Assembly (NCBI GenBank): GCA_963828215.1 | Contig: CAWHFO010000078.1 | Span: forward strand, 124,001 to 188,000 | Source: CAVTJL01 sp963828215 | GTDB taxonomy: Bacteria > Pseudomonadota > Alphaproteobacteria > Geminicoccales > Geminicoccaceae | DNA: 64,000 nt | Reading direction: 5' to 3' | Part shown: positions 54,768-64,000 of the stretch, one piece after another | How the letters are laid out: each line of letters opens with the position of its first letter | Numbering within the stretch: position 1 is the stretch's first letter | Translations under genes and position numbers: made by a program | Notes under the pieces: generated by a model | What the model was told of the DNA's origin: nothing | What the model saw: the letters and a program-made list of their open reading frames with translations, nothing else | The model's database searches: none

Positions 54768-56858
54768 TCAAGACAGTGGAGGGACGGCCTCCTCGAGCGT
54801 GGCGAGCCCGTAGCAGGACAGAACGAAGGCGAACTGCTCGGCGACCTCGCGCAGCATCTCGAAGCGGCCGGACCGGCCGAAATGTCCGGCCTCCATGTTG
54901 GTCCTGAGCAGCAGCAGGCTGTCGCCGAGCTTCGTGGCGCGCAGCCGGGCCGCGAGCTTGGCCGGCTCCCAATAGGTGACCCGCGGATCGCTGATCCCGG
55001 CGGTGAGGAGCATGGCCGGATAGGCCTGCGCCCGAACATTGTCGCAGGGCGAGTAGCCGAGAATCCGGCGCAGCGCCTCCGCGTCCTCGATCGGATTGCC
55101 CCACTCGGGCCACTCGATCGGTGTGAGAGGCAGCGAGGGGTCCAGCATGGTGTTCAGGACGTCGACGAAGGGCACCTCGGCTATGGCGCATCGCCAGAGC
55201 TCGGGGCGACGGTTCACGACGGCGCCGACCAGCATGCCGCCGGCACTGCCCCCGCGCACCGCGATGCCGCCGGCATGGCCGTAGCCGGCGCGGACGAGGT
55301 GCTCGGCGCAGGCGACGAAGTCGCTGAAGCTGTTTTCCTTCTTGTCGAGCTTGCCGTCCTCGTACCACCGCCAGCCCAGCTCGTCCCCGCCTCGCACATG
55401 CGCCAGCGCCCAGGCGAAGCCGCGATCCAGAAGCGAGAGCCGATGGGCGTTGAACGCGGGATCGAGGCCGTGGCCGTAGGCGCCATAGCCATAGAGATAG
55501 AGCCGGCCGGTGCCGTCGGTCGGGTAGTCGTCCCGGTGAACGATGGTGATCGGCACCTGCACGCCGTCTTGCGCAGGAGCCATGAGCCGGCGCGTCACAT
55601 AGCGGCTCCTGCTCGTAGCCCGACGGGATCTCCTGGACCTTCCGCACGGTCAGCCGACGGGCATCCACCCGGTAGTCGATCACCGAGGCCGGCGTCACCA
55701 TGGAGGTGTAGCCGAGGCGGATCGTGTCGGTGGCGAACTCCCGGTTGTCCCCGAGCGTGACGGTATAGACCTCCTCGGGAAAGAGGATCTCGTGCTCCTC
55801 GCCCGCGTAGGTCCTGACATGAATGCGCGCGAGGCCGTTGATCCGCTCCGCCACCACGAGGAAGCCCTCGAAGCAGCTGGCGCCCAGGAGATAGCGCTCG
55901 TCGCTGCCCGGGATCAGCTCTTCCCATCCCTCCTCGCCCGGCGCATCCGCGGGCACGCCGACCAGCCGGAAATTGACATGCCGGTCGTTCGTCACGATCC
56001 ACAGCCGCCCATGCGCGTGATCGACGGCATAGCGATGGCCGTCGCGGCGGGGCGCCACGAGCAGAGGATCGTCGCCCGGCCGGTCGGCCGGCAACAGCCT
56101 GACCTCGCGCGTGACGTGGGTGCCGCTCCCGATCAGAAGGAGGCGCCTGTCACGCGTCCGGCCGAGCGAGACGAAGAAGGCCGGGTCGGCCTCCTCGTAC
56201 ACGATCCTGTCCGCGGCCTGATCGGCGCCCAGACGATGGGCGCGGACCCGGAACGGACGCAGGCTCTCGCTCCGCTCGACATAGAAGAGCGTGCCGCCGT
56301 CCGCGCTCCAGGCGACGGCTCCGGACGTGTTCTGGACCCGATGCTCGAGGACGACGCCGGTCTCGAGGTTCTTGACGGCGAGCCGGTAGCGCTCCGATCC
56401 GTCCTCGTCGACCGTGTAGGCCAGAAGCGTGCCGTCGGGGCTGGGCACGATCGCTCTGAGATTGAAGAAGCTGCGGTCCTGCGGCGAGCCGTGTCTCGTC
56501 GAGGATCACGTACGGGTCGGGCTCCGACAAGGCCCGGCGAAGCCAGGTCCGGTACTGAGCGCCGGGCATGAACTGCCAATGATACTCGAAGCCGCCGTCG
56601 CGCACCGGCACCGAGCTGTCGTCCTGCTTGAGGCGTGCCTTGAGCTCGGCGTGGAGCGTCTCGACGAGCGGCTCGAGGGGCGCCATCACGCGGTCGAAAT
56701 AGGCGTTCTCGGCCTCGGAGATAGCCCAGGATCTCGGGATCCTCGACCTTCGGGTAGGCGGGGTCCCTCAGCCAGGCATAGTCGTCGGCCCAGGTCAGGC
56801 CGAAGCGCTCGTGCTGCAGCGGAACGCGCTTCGCGACCGGCGGAACGGGGCGATCCAT
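54768..56858 (-). CDS. ptrB: Oligopeptidase B, S9A family (three frame breaks)
   Basis: This serine peptidase would have 695 residues when corrected, the usual OpB size. The N-terminus (VPLQHERFGLTWADDYAWLRD) leads into a beta-propeller and then the hydrolase domain with GGSAGGMLVGAVVN (catalytic Ser) and EAGHFGRSGRFE (His). Surplus single bases near 56717 (before EAENAYFDRVMAPL), 56476 (before SFFNLRAIVPSPDG) and 55618 (before SRYVTRRLMAP) split it into four reading-frame segments. Every junction restores family sequence, so sequencing error is more likely than a pseudogene. It would cleave after Arg/Lys in short peptides. Confidence 0.88.
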
Positions 56859-56995
56859 GTGCGTGCCTCGAGCTCCAAATATCCAATCGCGCGAGAGAGC
56901 GACGATGGCCGCCGCCTTGTGTGCCTGCAAGGGGCGAGGTTGTCGCGCGCGGCCGGCCTCCCTAAGCTCGCCGAGGGCGATGCCCGGAGAGATGG

Positions 56996-57862
56996 ATGGC
57001 CGCGCCGATCGCCGGACAGGTTCGCGAGCTCTGGATCTACCCGGTCAAAGCCTGCCGCGGCATCCCGCTCGAGAAAGCCACCCTGGTCGGCCGCGGCCTC
57101 GACGGCGACCGCCGCTGGATGATCGTCGACGCCCGGGGTCGCTTCCTGACCCAGCGCGAGGAGCCCCGCCTCGCCCTCGTCGCCCCCACGCTCGCGGCCG
57201 ACGGGCTCCGTCTCTCGCTCGGCCACGCCGGCACGGTCGCTCTTCCCCTCGACGACGAAGGCGAGCCGATGACCGTCCGCGTCTGGCGCGACGAGGTGGA
57301 GGCGGTGGCGCCGGACCCGCTCGCGGACCAGGCTCTGTCGCTGTGGCTCGGGCGGCCGGTGCGCATCGTCCGTTTCCCGGACAAGGGAGTCCGCCCCTGC
57401 GATCCGACCTACGCGCCCCCCGGCACCCACACCGCCTTCGCCGACGGCTTCCCGGTCCTGATCACCAACGAGGCCTCGCTCCAGGAGCTGAATTCGGCGC
57501 TGATCGACCGGGCCGAGCCACCCGTGCCGATGACTCGTTTCCGCCCGAACATCGTGGTCGGCGGCGCTCCGGCCCGGGCCGAGGACGAGAGCGATGAGAT
57601 CACCATCGCGGGGCGCGCCCGTCTGGCCCTGGTCAAGCGCTGCGACCGCTGCGTGGTCACGACCGTCGACCAGGCCACCGGCGAGAAAGCCGGCAAGGAG
57701 CCGCTGGCGACGCTGACGCGCATCCGCAGGAACGAGCGGACCGGCGGCGCCTGGTTCGGTCAGAATGCCGTGCCCTTGCTCGGGCCCGAAGCGCGAGCGG
57801 AGCTGCGGGTCGGTGATCCCTGCACCTTCATGAGGGCACAAGCCGCACCACGCTCACCCTGA
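56996..57862 (+). CDS. MOSC-domain protein (MARC/YcbX-like)
   Basis: This 288-residue protein has an N-terminal beta-barrel domain (ELWIYPVKACRGIPLEKATL) and a MOSC domain with RFRPNIVVGG and the cysteine-containing KRCDRCVVTTVDQATG. The latter cysteine is expected to bind the molybdenum cofactor. The family reduces N-hydroxylated compounds. It lacks the C-terminal 2Fe-2S domain of YcbX, so an external electron donor is needed. Confidence 0.88.
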   Translation: MAAPIAGQVRELWIYPVKACRGIPLEKATLVGRGLDGDRRWMIVDARGRFLTQREEPRLALVAPTLAADGLRLSLGHAGTVALPLDDEGEPMTVRVWRDEVEAVAPDPLADQALSLWLGRPVRIVRFPDKGVRPCDPTYAPPGTHTAFADGFPVLITNEASLQELNSALIDRAEPPVPMTRFRPNIVVGGAPARAEDESDEITIAGRARLALVKRCDRCVVTTVDQATGEKAGKEPLATLTRIRRNERTGGAWFGQNAVPLLGPEARAELRVGDPCTFMRAQAAPRSP

Positions 57863-57917
57863 GGCAGCACGAGGCGGATAGCACGCGACACGGTGACGCT
57901 TCCAAGAATCCGAGCGA

Positions 57918-57931
57918 TTGACTCAGATCAA
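57918..57931 (+). promoter_or_regulatory. FNR/FixK box upstream of the Fnr-type gene
   Basis: TTGACTCAGATCAA fits the anaerobox TTGA-N6-TCAA exactly. It lies about 43 bases ahead of the GTG at 57974 of a regulator whose own recognition helix is Fnr-like, suggesting autoregulation. A second target could be the convergent or divergent neighbour, but no other gene starts here. Confidence 0.7.
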
Positions 57932-57973
57932 GGCGCATTCATTAGTAAGCTCGAAGCGGTCTCTGGAGGAAGC

Positions 57974-58706
57974 GTGGGCCACGCGGTGAATTCGAGACAG
58001 GTCGCCGCCCGCCGGGGTCGATGGCACCAAGGTCCTGTGCGAGGAATGCAGGGTTCGCGGCATCTCGATCTGCGGGTCGCTCACGGCCGCGGATCAGCCG
58101 AGCCTCGCCGCCATGGCCACGACGCGGCGGCTGAACGCCGGTGAGACCCTCTTCTACGAGGGCGACCCGGCCCAGCATGTCTTCACCATCACCGAGGGCA
58201 CGCTCAAGCTCTACAAGCTCCTGAGCGATGGCCGTCGCCAGATCACGGGTTTCCTCCTGCCGGGCGACTTTCTCGGTCTCGCCTCCTCGGCCAGCTATGT
58301 CTCCTCGGCCGAGGCGGTGACGCCGCTCACCATCTGCCGCTTTCCCCGGCGCCAGTTCATGCAGCTTCTCGAGGAGCTGCCGCAGCTCGAGAAGGAGCTT
58401 CTCGCGAGAGCGTCGAGCGAGCTGGCGGAGGCCCAGGATCGCATGCTTCTGCTCGGGCGGAAGACCGCACGCGAGCGCCTCGCGAGCTTCCTGCTCCGCC
58501 TCGCCGACCGGCGCCGCCCCTGCGCTCCCGAAACTATAGCGCTGTCCATGAGCCGGGCCGACATCGCCGACTATCTCGGCCTCACGATCGAGACGGTCAG
58601 CCGCACCTTCACCAGCCTCAAGACGGACGGCATCATAGGTCTGGCCGATACCCACCACTTCACGGTTCCGGCCCGCGGCGAGCTCCTCGCGACGGCCGGC
58701 GAGTGA
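57974..58706 (+). CDS. Fnr-family transcription regulator (frame break near 58010)
   Basis: This Crp/Fnr protein would have 243 residues when corrected. A GTG at 57974 with GGAGGA upstream reads GHAVNSRQVAAR; one surplus base then joins GVDGTKVLCEECRVRGISICGS, giving C-x2-C-x7-C plus the later Cys in PLTICRFPRRQF. These are the four [4Fe-4S] ligands of an oxygen-sensing Fnr. The cNMP-fold barrel (FTITEGTLKLYKLLSDGRRQ), dimer helix and HTH (ADIADYLGLTIETVSRTFTSLK) follow. An ATG at 58113 would give a shorter cysteine-poor protein and is a less likely start. Confidence 0.85.
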
Positions 58707-59318
58707 CGAAGCACCGGACGAGCTGCCTCGCCGGCATGCTCCTCCTTGCGGCCTGCGCGCGAGCGCCCAAGCCCGCGGAGACGGTCGAGCCGCCGGCCCC
58801 GGCCCCGCCGCCCGTGGTCGAGCAGCCGGAATCGCCCGAGGCGGAGCTCGACCGCTTCTGTGGCGCGCTCGCCCGGATCGTCGACGCCGAGCCCCAGCGC
58901 TACATCTCCCTGCGCGACGCACCCGAGGGGCCGGACCGGTGGGCCGGGCAAGCCGTCCCGCCGCGATTCACGAGCTGCGCCGTCGAAGGCTCGGCCTACC
59001 CGACGGCGAGCTATGTCTGTCTCGGGGAAACCCTGTCCTCGACGAGCGGCGACCTGCTCGGGCCGAGCTTCGAGCAGGTCGGCCGGATGATCGACGCCTG
59101 CCTCGACAGGCCGAGCTGGTATCCCCGCGAGTGGCGCCGCGGCCAAAGCCCTGCAGCTGGGCGGCTCCGGCGAGCGACAGGTGGTGTGGCGGGACGTCTC
59201 GGTGCCCGAGGCACCCGGCATCGCCCTCAAGATCGAGGCCGACCTCTCCGGCGAGGTCTTCTATCTGCGCCTCTCGGTCGAGACCCGCCGCCTGACACAG
59301 AGCCCCCTCGTCATGTGA
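58703..59318 (+). CDS. Putative lipoprotein (frame break near 59134)
   Basis: This 204-residue (corrected) protein has a lipobox (GMLLLAAC, Cys at about residue 18), a Pro-rich linker (about 20-45) and a mature domain. One surplus base after WYPREW leads to AAAKALQLGGSGERQVVWRDVSV and a proper TGA at 59318; the uncorrected frame runs on as low-complexity sequence. The gene starts with GTG in the Fnr stop (GTGA), so it is coupled to that regulator. The family is not recognised. Confidence 0.68.
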
Positions 59319-59335
59319 GCGCGCGCCGAGCCTGC

Positions 59336-60869
59336 TCAGGCCCCCTCCGCTTGGCCGAGCAGGGCGGCGTGAAGTCGTCGGATCGTCGCATAGGCCTCGC
59401 CGTAGAGCCGCCGATGGCGTCGCCGCGCCGCGACCGGCCAGGCTTCGTCGGGCATGACCTGGCGGGGCCTGAACGGCAGCTGGGCCCGTCGCCTCGCCGA
59501 GATCGCGGAATACGCCGGCGGCGAGCCCGCCCAGCATCGCGGCGCCGATCCCCACCGCCTCGGGCTCGTCGCTGACCTCGAGCGGCCGCTCGAGAAGCCC
59601 CGCCTTGATCCGCATCAGGAGATCGTTGCGGGTGCTGCCGCCTATGACGATGTAGCGCTCGCGGGGCGGCCCTCCCGGCCAGGTCGAGCATCTTCTCCAG
59701 AACGTTCGCCAGCGTCGGCGGCGAGGCCCTCGAGCACGGCGCGATAGAGGGCGGCCCGGCCTGTCGTGTCGGCGAGCCCCAGGAACGCGCCCCGCGCGAT
59801 CGGGTCCGGGAAGGGTGGCGAGCCCAGCCGCAGATGGGGCAGGAAGAGCAGCCCGTCGGCGCCGGGCGGGACGGCCTTCGCCTCGGCGACCAGGACCTCG
59901 TGATCGGCACCGCCCATGAGGCCGCGAAACCATTCCACGGCCGCGGCCGAGGTCGGAAGCCCGCCGAAGACGTAGTAGACGGGCTCGTCGACGCGGAGCA
60001 TGCCCTGGTTGAGCCCGGCATCGGCCAGAGCCGTCGTGGCGCTCGGCCGGTCCAGCATGAGGGTGAGGGCCTCGGCCGTGCCCATGCTGTCCATGACCAC
60101 GCCCGCCCGGTCGGCGCCGATCGCCAAGGCGCCGCAGAAATGATCGTGGCCGCCCACGCCGATCACGCAGTCCTCCGGCAGCCCCGTCGCTAGCCGCGGC
60201 CTCGGCGCCGATCCGCCCGAGCGGATATCCGAGGGGACGGAGATCCGGCAACAGGCCCCGAGCCAGGCCGAGCTCGCTCAGCAGATCCTCGGCCCAGGCC
60301 CCGCGCTGGAGGTCGAGCAGCATGGTGCGGGAGGCGAGGGTGTGGTCGCAGGCCTGCTCGCCCGTCAGGCGGAAGGCCAGCCAGTCACTGACATGGAGCC
60401 AGCGCCGAGCCCGTGCCCAGACCTCCGGGCGATGCCGGCGAAGCCAGAGGAGCTTCAGGAGGGAGAAGGTCGGATCGGGGCAGAGGCCGGTCCGCCCGAC
60501 CAGCCGCTCGCGGCCGACCGCCGCCAGAAGCCCGACGAGCTCGTCCGTGGTGCGCGTGTCGTACCAGGCGATCACCGGATGGAGGGGCCGACCGGCCCCG
60601 TCGACCAGCGTGCCGGCCTCGCCGACGCTCGCCACCGCGAGCCCGCGCACCCTGGAGGGCGCCTCGACACGCGCCAGGGCGCCGCGGATCGCCTCGACCG
60701 CGGCCTCCCAGAGCGCCGGGGCGTCGTGCTCGCCCTGGCCCGGGCCGAGGATCGAGGTCGGCGTCGGCACCCCGTAGGTCGTCAGCACCCCATGGCCGGG
60801 CTCGACGATGATCGCGCGGATGCGGCTCGTTCCGGCGTCGACGCCGCACAGCAGAGGCCCGGCCGCCAC
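59336..60869 (-). CDS. FGGY-family carbohydrate kinase (four frame breaks)
   Basis: This ATP-dependent sugar/polyol kinase would have 509 residues. Domain 1 starts LLCGVDAGTSRIRAI (ATP phosphate loop) and has AWYDTRTTDEL; domain 2 has IGVGGHDHFCGAL and the adenosine-site loop YIVIGGSTRNDLLMR. Breaks near 60187, 59713, 59661 and 59488 each act as +1. Correcting them gives TGLPEDCV, LANVLEKMLDLAGR, ERYIVIGG and a plausible C-terminus (YGEAYATIRRLHAALLGQAEGA). The GTG start lies eight bases after the aldolase stop, so the pair is one operon. The substrate is unknown; LsrK-like, xylulokinase-like and other roles remain open. Confidence 0.8.
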
Positions 60870-60877
60870 GGCCGGCC

Positions 60878-61661
60878 TCAGCCCTTGAGGAGCTCCGCCG
60901 CCTCCGCGCCCGAGGCGCCGTCGTGGATGGTCGCGCGAAGCGCCTTGACCATCAAGATCGGGGCGCGGGTGCTGCCAGATGTTGCGGCCGAACACGACGC
61001 CGCGCCCGCCGACGGACATGGTCGCCGCAACCATGTCGAGCACCGCCCTGTCGCTGTCGAGCTTCGGGCCGCCGGCGATCAGCACGGGCGCCGGCGTGCC
61101 CCGGACCACGCGCGCGAAGCCCTCGGCTGTGCCCGGATAGTAGGTCTTGAGCAGGTCGGCCCCGTGCTCGAAGGCGATCCGGCAGGCGTCGGCCATCATC
61201 CCCGCATCGTTGGTGTCGGGGATGCTCGGATGCCGGCTCGGCAGCGCCTCGACCATCACCGGCATGCCGCTCCTGAGGGCCTCGTTGCAGACACCGGCCA
61301 CGATCTCGAGCGTCTCGAGCTCGCAGCCGGCACCCATGAAGTACATCAGGCAGGCGCCGCGACAGCCGAGCGCCTCGGCCTCCTCGAGGGTGTGCAGAAG
61401 CGACCATTCCGTGTTCGAGAGCCAGGCTTCCTTGAGGATCGAGGGGCCGCCGTCGAGCCGGAGCCAGGTGGGCACCCTGCCGATCAGCCGGTCGCGGTAG
61501 CGCTTGACCACGCCGAACGAGGTCATGATGCCATCGGCGCCGGCCTCGATGACGGTATCGATGACCCGGCCGGGATCCTCGAGGCCGGGGACCGCTCCCA
61601 TCGCCCGCCCGTGGTCCATCGCCACCACGAGCTGCGGCTTGTCCAGATCCCCGTCCACCAT
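60878..61661 (-). CDS. DhnA/LsrF-type class I aldolase (frame break near 60955)
   Basis: This 260-residue (corrected) Schiff-base aldolase has the barrel start QLVVAMDHGRAMGAVPGL, the active-site lysine in GADLLKTYYPG and the phosphate site PVLIAGGPKLDSD, GGRGVVFGRNIWQHPRPD. One surplus base after PRPD leads to LMVKALRATIHDGASGAEAAELLKG and the TGA at 60878. It is paired with the FGGY kinase, suggesting kinase-then-aldolase catabolism of a sugar or AI-2-like compound. It is different from the aldolase at 45.1 kb. Confidence 0.84.
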
Positions 61662-61853
61662 GTCCCCGTCTCCTTGGCCGTCGTCGACGCCGTCCCGTCC
61701 CCGCCGCGCACCATAGCCTCGGCTCAGGGGGCGTGGAAGTGGAGCGGGCGACGCGCGCCGGTAGGCACCGGCCCCGACCCCGGGCCGTCTTAACGCCTTC
61801 TTAAGAGGTGGGCGCCCAGTCTGCGGCGGCAGAGGTCCAGCGAAGGACTGACG

Positions 61854-63131
61854 ATGACCAGGTCGACGGGTTCCGGACTGAGGCGCCTTCTGGCGGACCG
61901 CCGCGGTGCCATAGCGATCATCACCGCCTTCGTGATCGTACCCCTGACCCTGGCCGTGGGCGTCGCGGTCGACGCCTCGCGGATCTTTCTCGTGCGCTCA
62001 CGCCTTTCGCAGGCGGCCAATTCGGCTGCCCTCGCGGCCGCCCAGGTGACCGACCCGACCACCCTGCAGGACGATGCGCGTCGCATGTTCGCCGCGAATT
62101 TCCCGAGCGGCTACATGGACTTCGAGCATGGGGCCGATCAACGTCTCCTACGACGACGCGACCGGCCGGGTCGAGGTCACGGCGGAAGCGACGGTGCCGA
62201 CCATCCTCATGCGCCTGGCCACGATCGACAATGTCAATGTCGGCGCGCATGCCGCCGCGGTGCGCGAGGTGAAGCCCCTGGAGCTGGCGCTCGTTCTCGA
62301 CGTGACCGGCTCGATGTGCCAGCCCTGCAGCAAGATCGACGCCCTCAAGGCATCGGGGCACGACCTCCTCGACATCCTGTTCGGCACCCAGGAGACCTCG
62401 GCCGATCTCGCCATTGCCGTCGTCCCGTTCAGCGCCCGCGTCAATATCGGCACGACGCATACGAGCTGGGTTTCGGGTTCCGGCACATGGAAGGGCTGCG
62501 TCGAGCAGCGCAGCGGCTCCCTGGCGCTCAGTGACGCACCGCCGAGCTCGGGCAAGTTCCCCAAGAGCGTCCCGGTCTCCTATCAGACCTGCACGACCAA
62601 CAAGAGGGGCAAGAAAACCTGCACGACCACCACGGTCACGCCCTCTTGCCCCACCTCCAAGGTGACGCCGCTCGCGGATCAGAAGTCCGTCGTCGGCGCT
62701 GCGATCGACGCCCTCGCGACCGGAGGCACGACTCGCATCGACATGGGTGCCGAATGGGGCCGGAACGTGCTCTCCGAGCGCTGGCAGGGCCTCTGGGGCC
62801 ATGCCGGGCTGGCCGCGCAGCATCGAGACGGATCATATCACGAAGGCCGTCGTCCTGATGACCGACGGCGAGAACAACACCGACTCTACCTACGACGAGA
62901 CCGACGATGCGGGCGCGGATCAGAACGTCCGCGACCTCTGTCAGGCGATGAAGGACGATGGCTGGGTCATCTACACGGTCGGCTTCGAGTCGCCGATGAG
63001 CGCCCGCTCGATGCTCCAGGACTGCGCCTCCGGGTCCTAGCAACTTCTTCGAATCGCCGACCGAGGATGATCTGCGCTCCGTCTTCCGGCAGATCGCCGG
63101 CCGGCTCAGCGCCCTGCGGCTGGTCGAATGA
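61854..63131 (+). CDS. TadG-like pilus/VWA protein (three frame breaks)
   Basis: This 424-residue (corrected) protein has a TadE/G N-terminus (LADRRGAIAIITAFVIVPLTLAVGVAVDASR), then a VWA domain with the MIDAS-like DVTGSM and TDGENNTDSTYDETDD. Breaks near 62132 (before PINVSYDDATG), 62808 (before PRSIETDHITKAVVLMTDG) and 63035 (SG to PSNFFESPTEDDLRS) are each +1. Its stop overlaps the next start (ATGA). TadG-like proteins are minor pilin or envelope components; the cysteine-rich insert (YQTCTTNKRGKKTC) is unusual. Confidence 0.82.
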
Positions 63132-63739
63132 CGCTCCCGGCAGCCCGGCAAGAGCCGGCTTCGCCGAGCCGGCCGCGGCGCCGCCGCTTCCTCGCCGACC
63201 GCGAGGGCGCGACCGCCGTCGAGTTCGCATTGGTGGCGCCGGTCTTCTTTCTTCTCATCATCGGCATGATCGAGCTCTCGCTGCTGATGATGGCCGACGC
63301 GATCCTGCAGTCGGCGGTGGGCGATGCCGCGCGGACGGGAATCACCGGCAGCTCGCCCGCCGGATCGAGCCGCACCGATGCGATCCAGGCGGCGATCGCC
63401 GGCCTCACCGGTGGCATCCTCGACCCCGACCGCATCGAGCTCGACGTGCTCGTCTACCCGTCGTTCGACAGCATCGGCAAGCCCGAGCCCTTCACCGACC
63501 AGAACGGCAACGGCACCTACGATGCCGGCGAGCCCTTCACCGACACCAACGGCAACGGGCACTGGGACGCCGACATGGGTGCTGCGGGCCTCGGCGGCCC
63601 GGGCGACATCGTCCTCTACCGCGCCCGCTACGACTGGCGGCTCATCACCCCCTTCATCCGCGGCCTCGTCCTGCCCGACGGCGTCGTCCACCTCGAGGCG
63701 ACGACGGCGGTGCGCAACGAGCCGTTCCCACCGTCATGA
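63128..63739 (+). CDS. TadE-like protein with tandem calcium-loop motifs
   Basis: This 203-residue protein has the TadE-type N-terminus (DREGATAVEFALVAPVFFLLI; the hydrophobic helix is about residues 30-55) followed by a soluble domain. Residues 124-149 hold two EF-hand/dockerin-like loops (DQNGNGTYDAGE and DTNGNGHWDAD), an unusual feature in a pseudopilin. It overlaps the TadG gene and the third Tad-like gene by 4 bases each. Confidence 0.86.
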   Translation: MTLPAARQEPASPSRPRRRRFLADREGATAVEFALVAPVFFLLIIGMIELSLLMMADAILQSAVGDAARTGITGSSPAGSSRTDAIQAAIAGLTGGILDPDRIELDVLVYPSFDSIGKPEPFTDQNGNGTYDAGEPFTDTNGNGHWDADMGAAGLGGPGDIVLYRARYDWRLITPFIRGLVLPDGVVHLEATTAVRNEPFPPS

Positions 63740-64000
63740 CGACTCTGGCCCGGGACCTGCCGCCACCCGCCCGGACCCGGCGTCCGTGGCGCCGCTTCCT
63801 CGCCTGCCGGAGCGGCGTGATCGCCGTCGAGTTCGCCCTCGTCGTGCCCGTGCTTCTCACCCTGTTCCTGGGTGGCATCGACACCGCCTGGCTGGTCATC
63901 GCCCACTACAAGCTGGAGCGCGCCGCGGGCAGCGTCATCGACCTCGCCGCCCGCACGCAAACGCTCCGCCCGAGCGACATCCAGGACATCTTCACCGCCG
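63736..64000 (+). CDS. TadE-like protein, 5' part (cut by window end)
   Basis: The first 88 codons of another TadE-type protein are present: a basic N-terminus, then CRSGVIAVEFALVVPVLLTLF and a helical stretch (HYKLERAAGSVIDLAARTQ). It starts in the stop of the previous gene (ATGA). The remainder lies beyond the window, so family length and any secretion ATPase genes cannot be seen. Confidence 0.8.
   Translation, partial: MTTLARDLPPPARTRRPWRRFLACRSGVIAVEFALVVPVLLTLFLGGIDTAWLVIAHYKLERAAGSVIDLAARTQTLRPSDIQDIFTA

Noticed and set aside
58968..61661. 897-codon open frame suggesting an aldolase-kinase fusion
   Set aside because: The fusion exists only because of frame breaks. Correction gives a TGA at 60878 and a GTG at 60869, that is, two separate genes.

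Overview
The window is very GC-rich, coding-dense DNA from an alphaproteobacterium. The evidence is gene content: an Irr-type Fur-family regulator with an ICE-like palindrome upstream of mbfA, an Fnr regulator with the alphaproteobacterial C-x2-C-x7-C spacing, DUF6111 beside cca, zapA / putative 6S RNA / 5-formyl-THF cyclo-ligase, and a tkt-gapA-pgk-fba cluster. A Rhodospirillales or Geminicoccales-like lineage is my inference; it was not tested by search.

Layout. 1-4.5 kb: end of rpsO, pnp with a strong leader hairpin, a nitronate monooxygenase-like flavoprotein, irr. 4.5-13 kb: an SH3-domain protein, two 2-hydroxyacid dehydrogenases, a PLP dehydratase, a PPOX-class protein, a patatin, a NiCoT nickel/cobalt transporter behind a probable cobalamin riboswitch, an enolase-superfamily enzyme and tRNA-Gln. 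13-22.6 kb: cca-DUF6111-nudix-DUF1285 reading left, then moxR-DUF58-DUF4159-large membrane protein reading right. 22.6-26.8 kb: argB-engB-yidC-yidD-rnpA-rpmH. 26.9-33.2 kb: a DUF547 protein, a sensor kinase with a coupled lipoprotein, and a type I secretion MFP/ABC pair. 33.2-37.2 kb: an RlmI-like methyltransferase, an 82-residue protein that is only a histidine-kinase phosphoacceptor domain, a YmdB-like phosphoesterase, cyclo-ligase, putative 6S RNA, zapA and a coiled-coil protein. 37.4-47.6 kb: tkt-gapA, then plcP-btaA-btaB (phospholipid to betaine-lipid remodelling), then pgk-hypothetical-fba-thiE-suhB. 47.6-59.3 kb: small secreted proteins, hydrolases, a HerA-like ATPase, mbfA, oligopeptidase B, a MOSC protein, and an Fnr regulator with an FNR box in front of it. 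59.3-64 kb: an FGGY kinase with a DhnA-type aldolase, then three TadG/TadE-like genes, the last cut by the window end.

About 21 single-base reading-frame breaks were found, and all but one behave as +1 insertions. They occur at 2.5, 4.0 and 6.2 kb and then from 39.9 to 63.0 kb; the 33 kb between is clean. They hit essential genes (gapA, pgk), and every corrected length becomes a whole number of codons with the family's expected C-terminus. I therefore treat them as probable sequence errors and annotate each gene over its full corrected span.

The most informative biology is regulatory and lipid-related: an Irr/ICE/MbfA iron circuit with both ends in one window, an apparently autoregulated Fnr, a B12 riboswitch on a cobalt/nickel importer, a complete betaine-lipid operon inserted between gapA and pgk, and the orphan phosphoacceptor protein. 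No CRISPR array, insertion sequence, prophage or attachment site was seen. No gene-free stretch exceeds 300 bases. The longest are 8036-8313 and 50883-51160, where I see nothing beyond likely promoter space, and 34440-34721, which is also empty.
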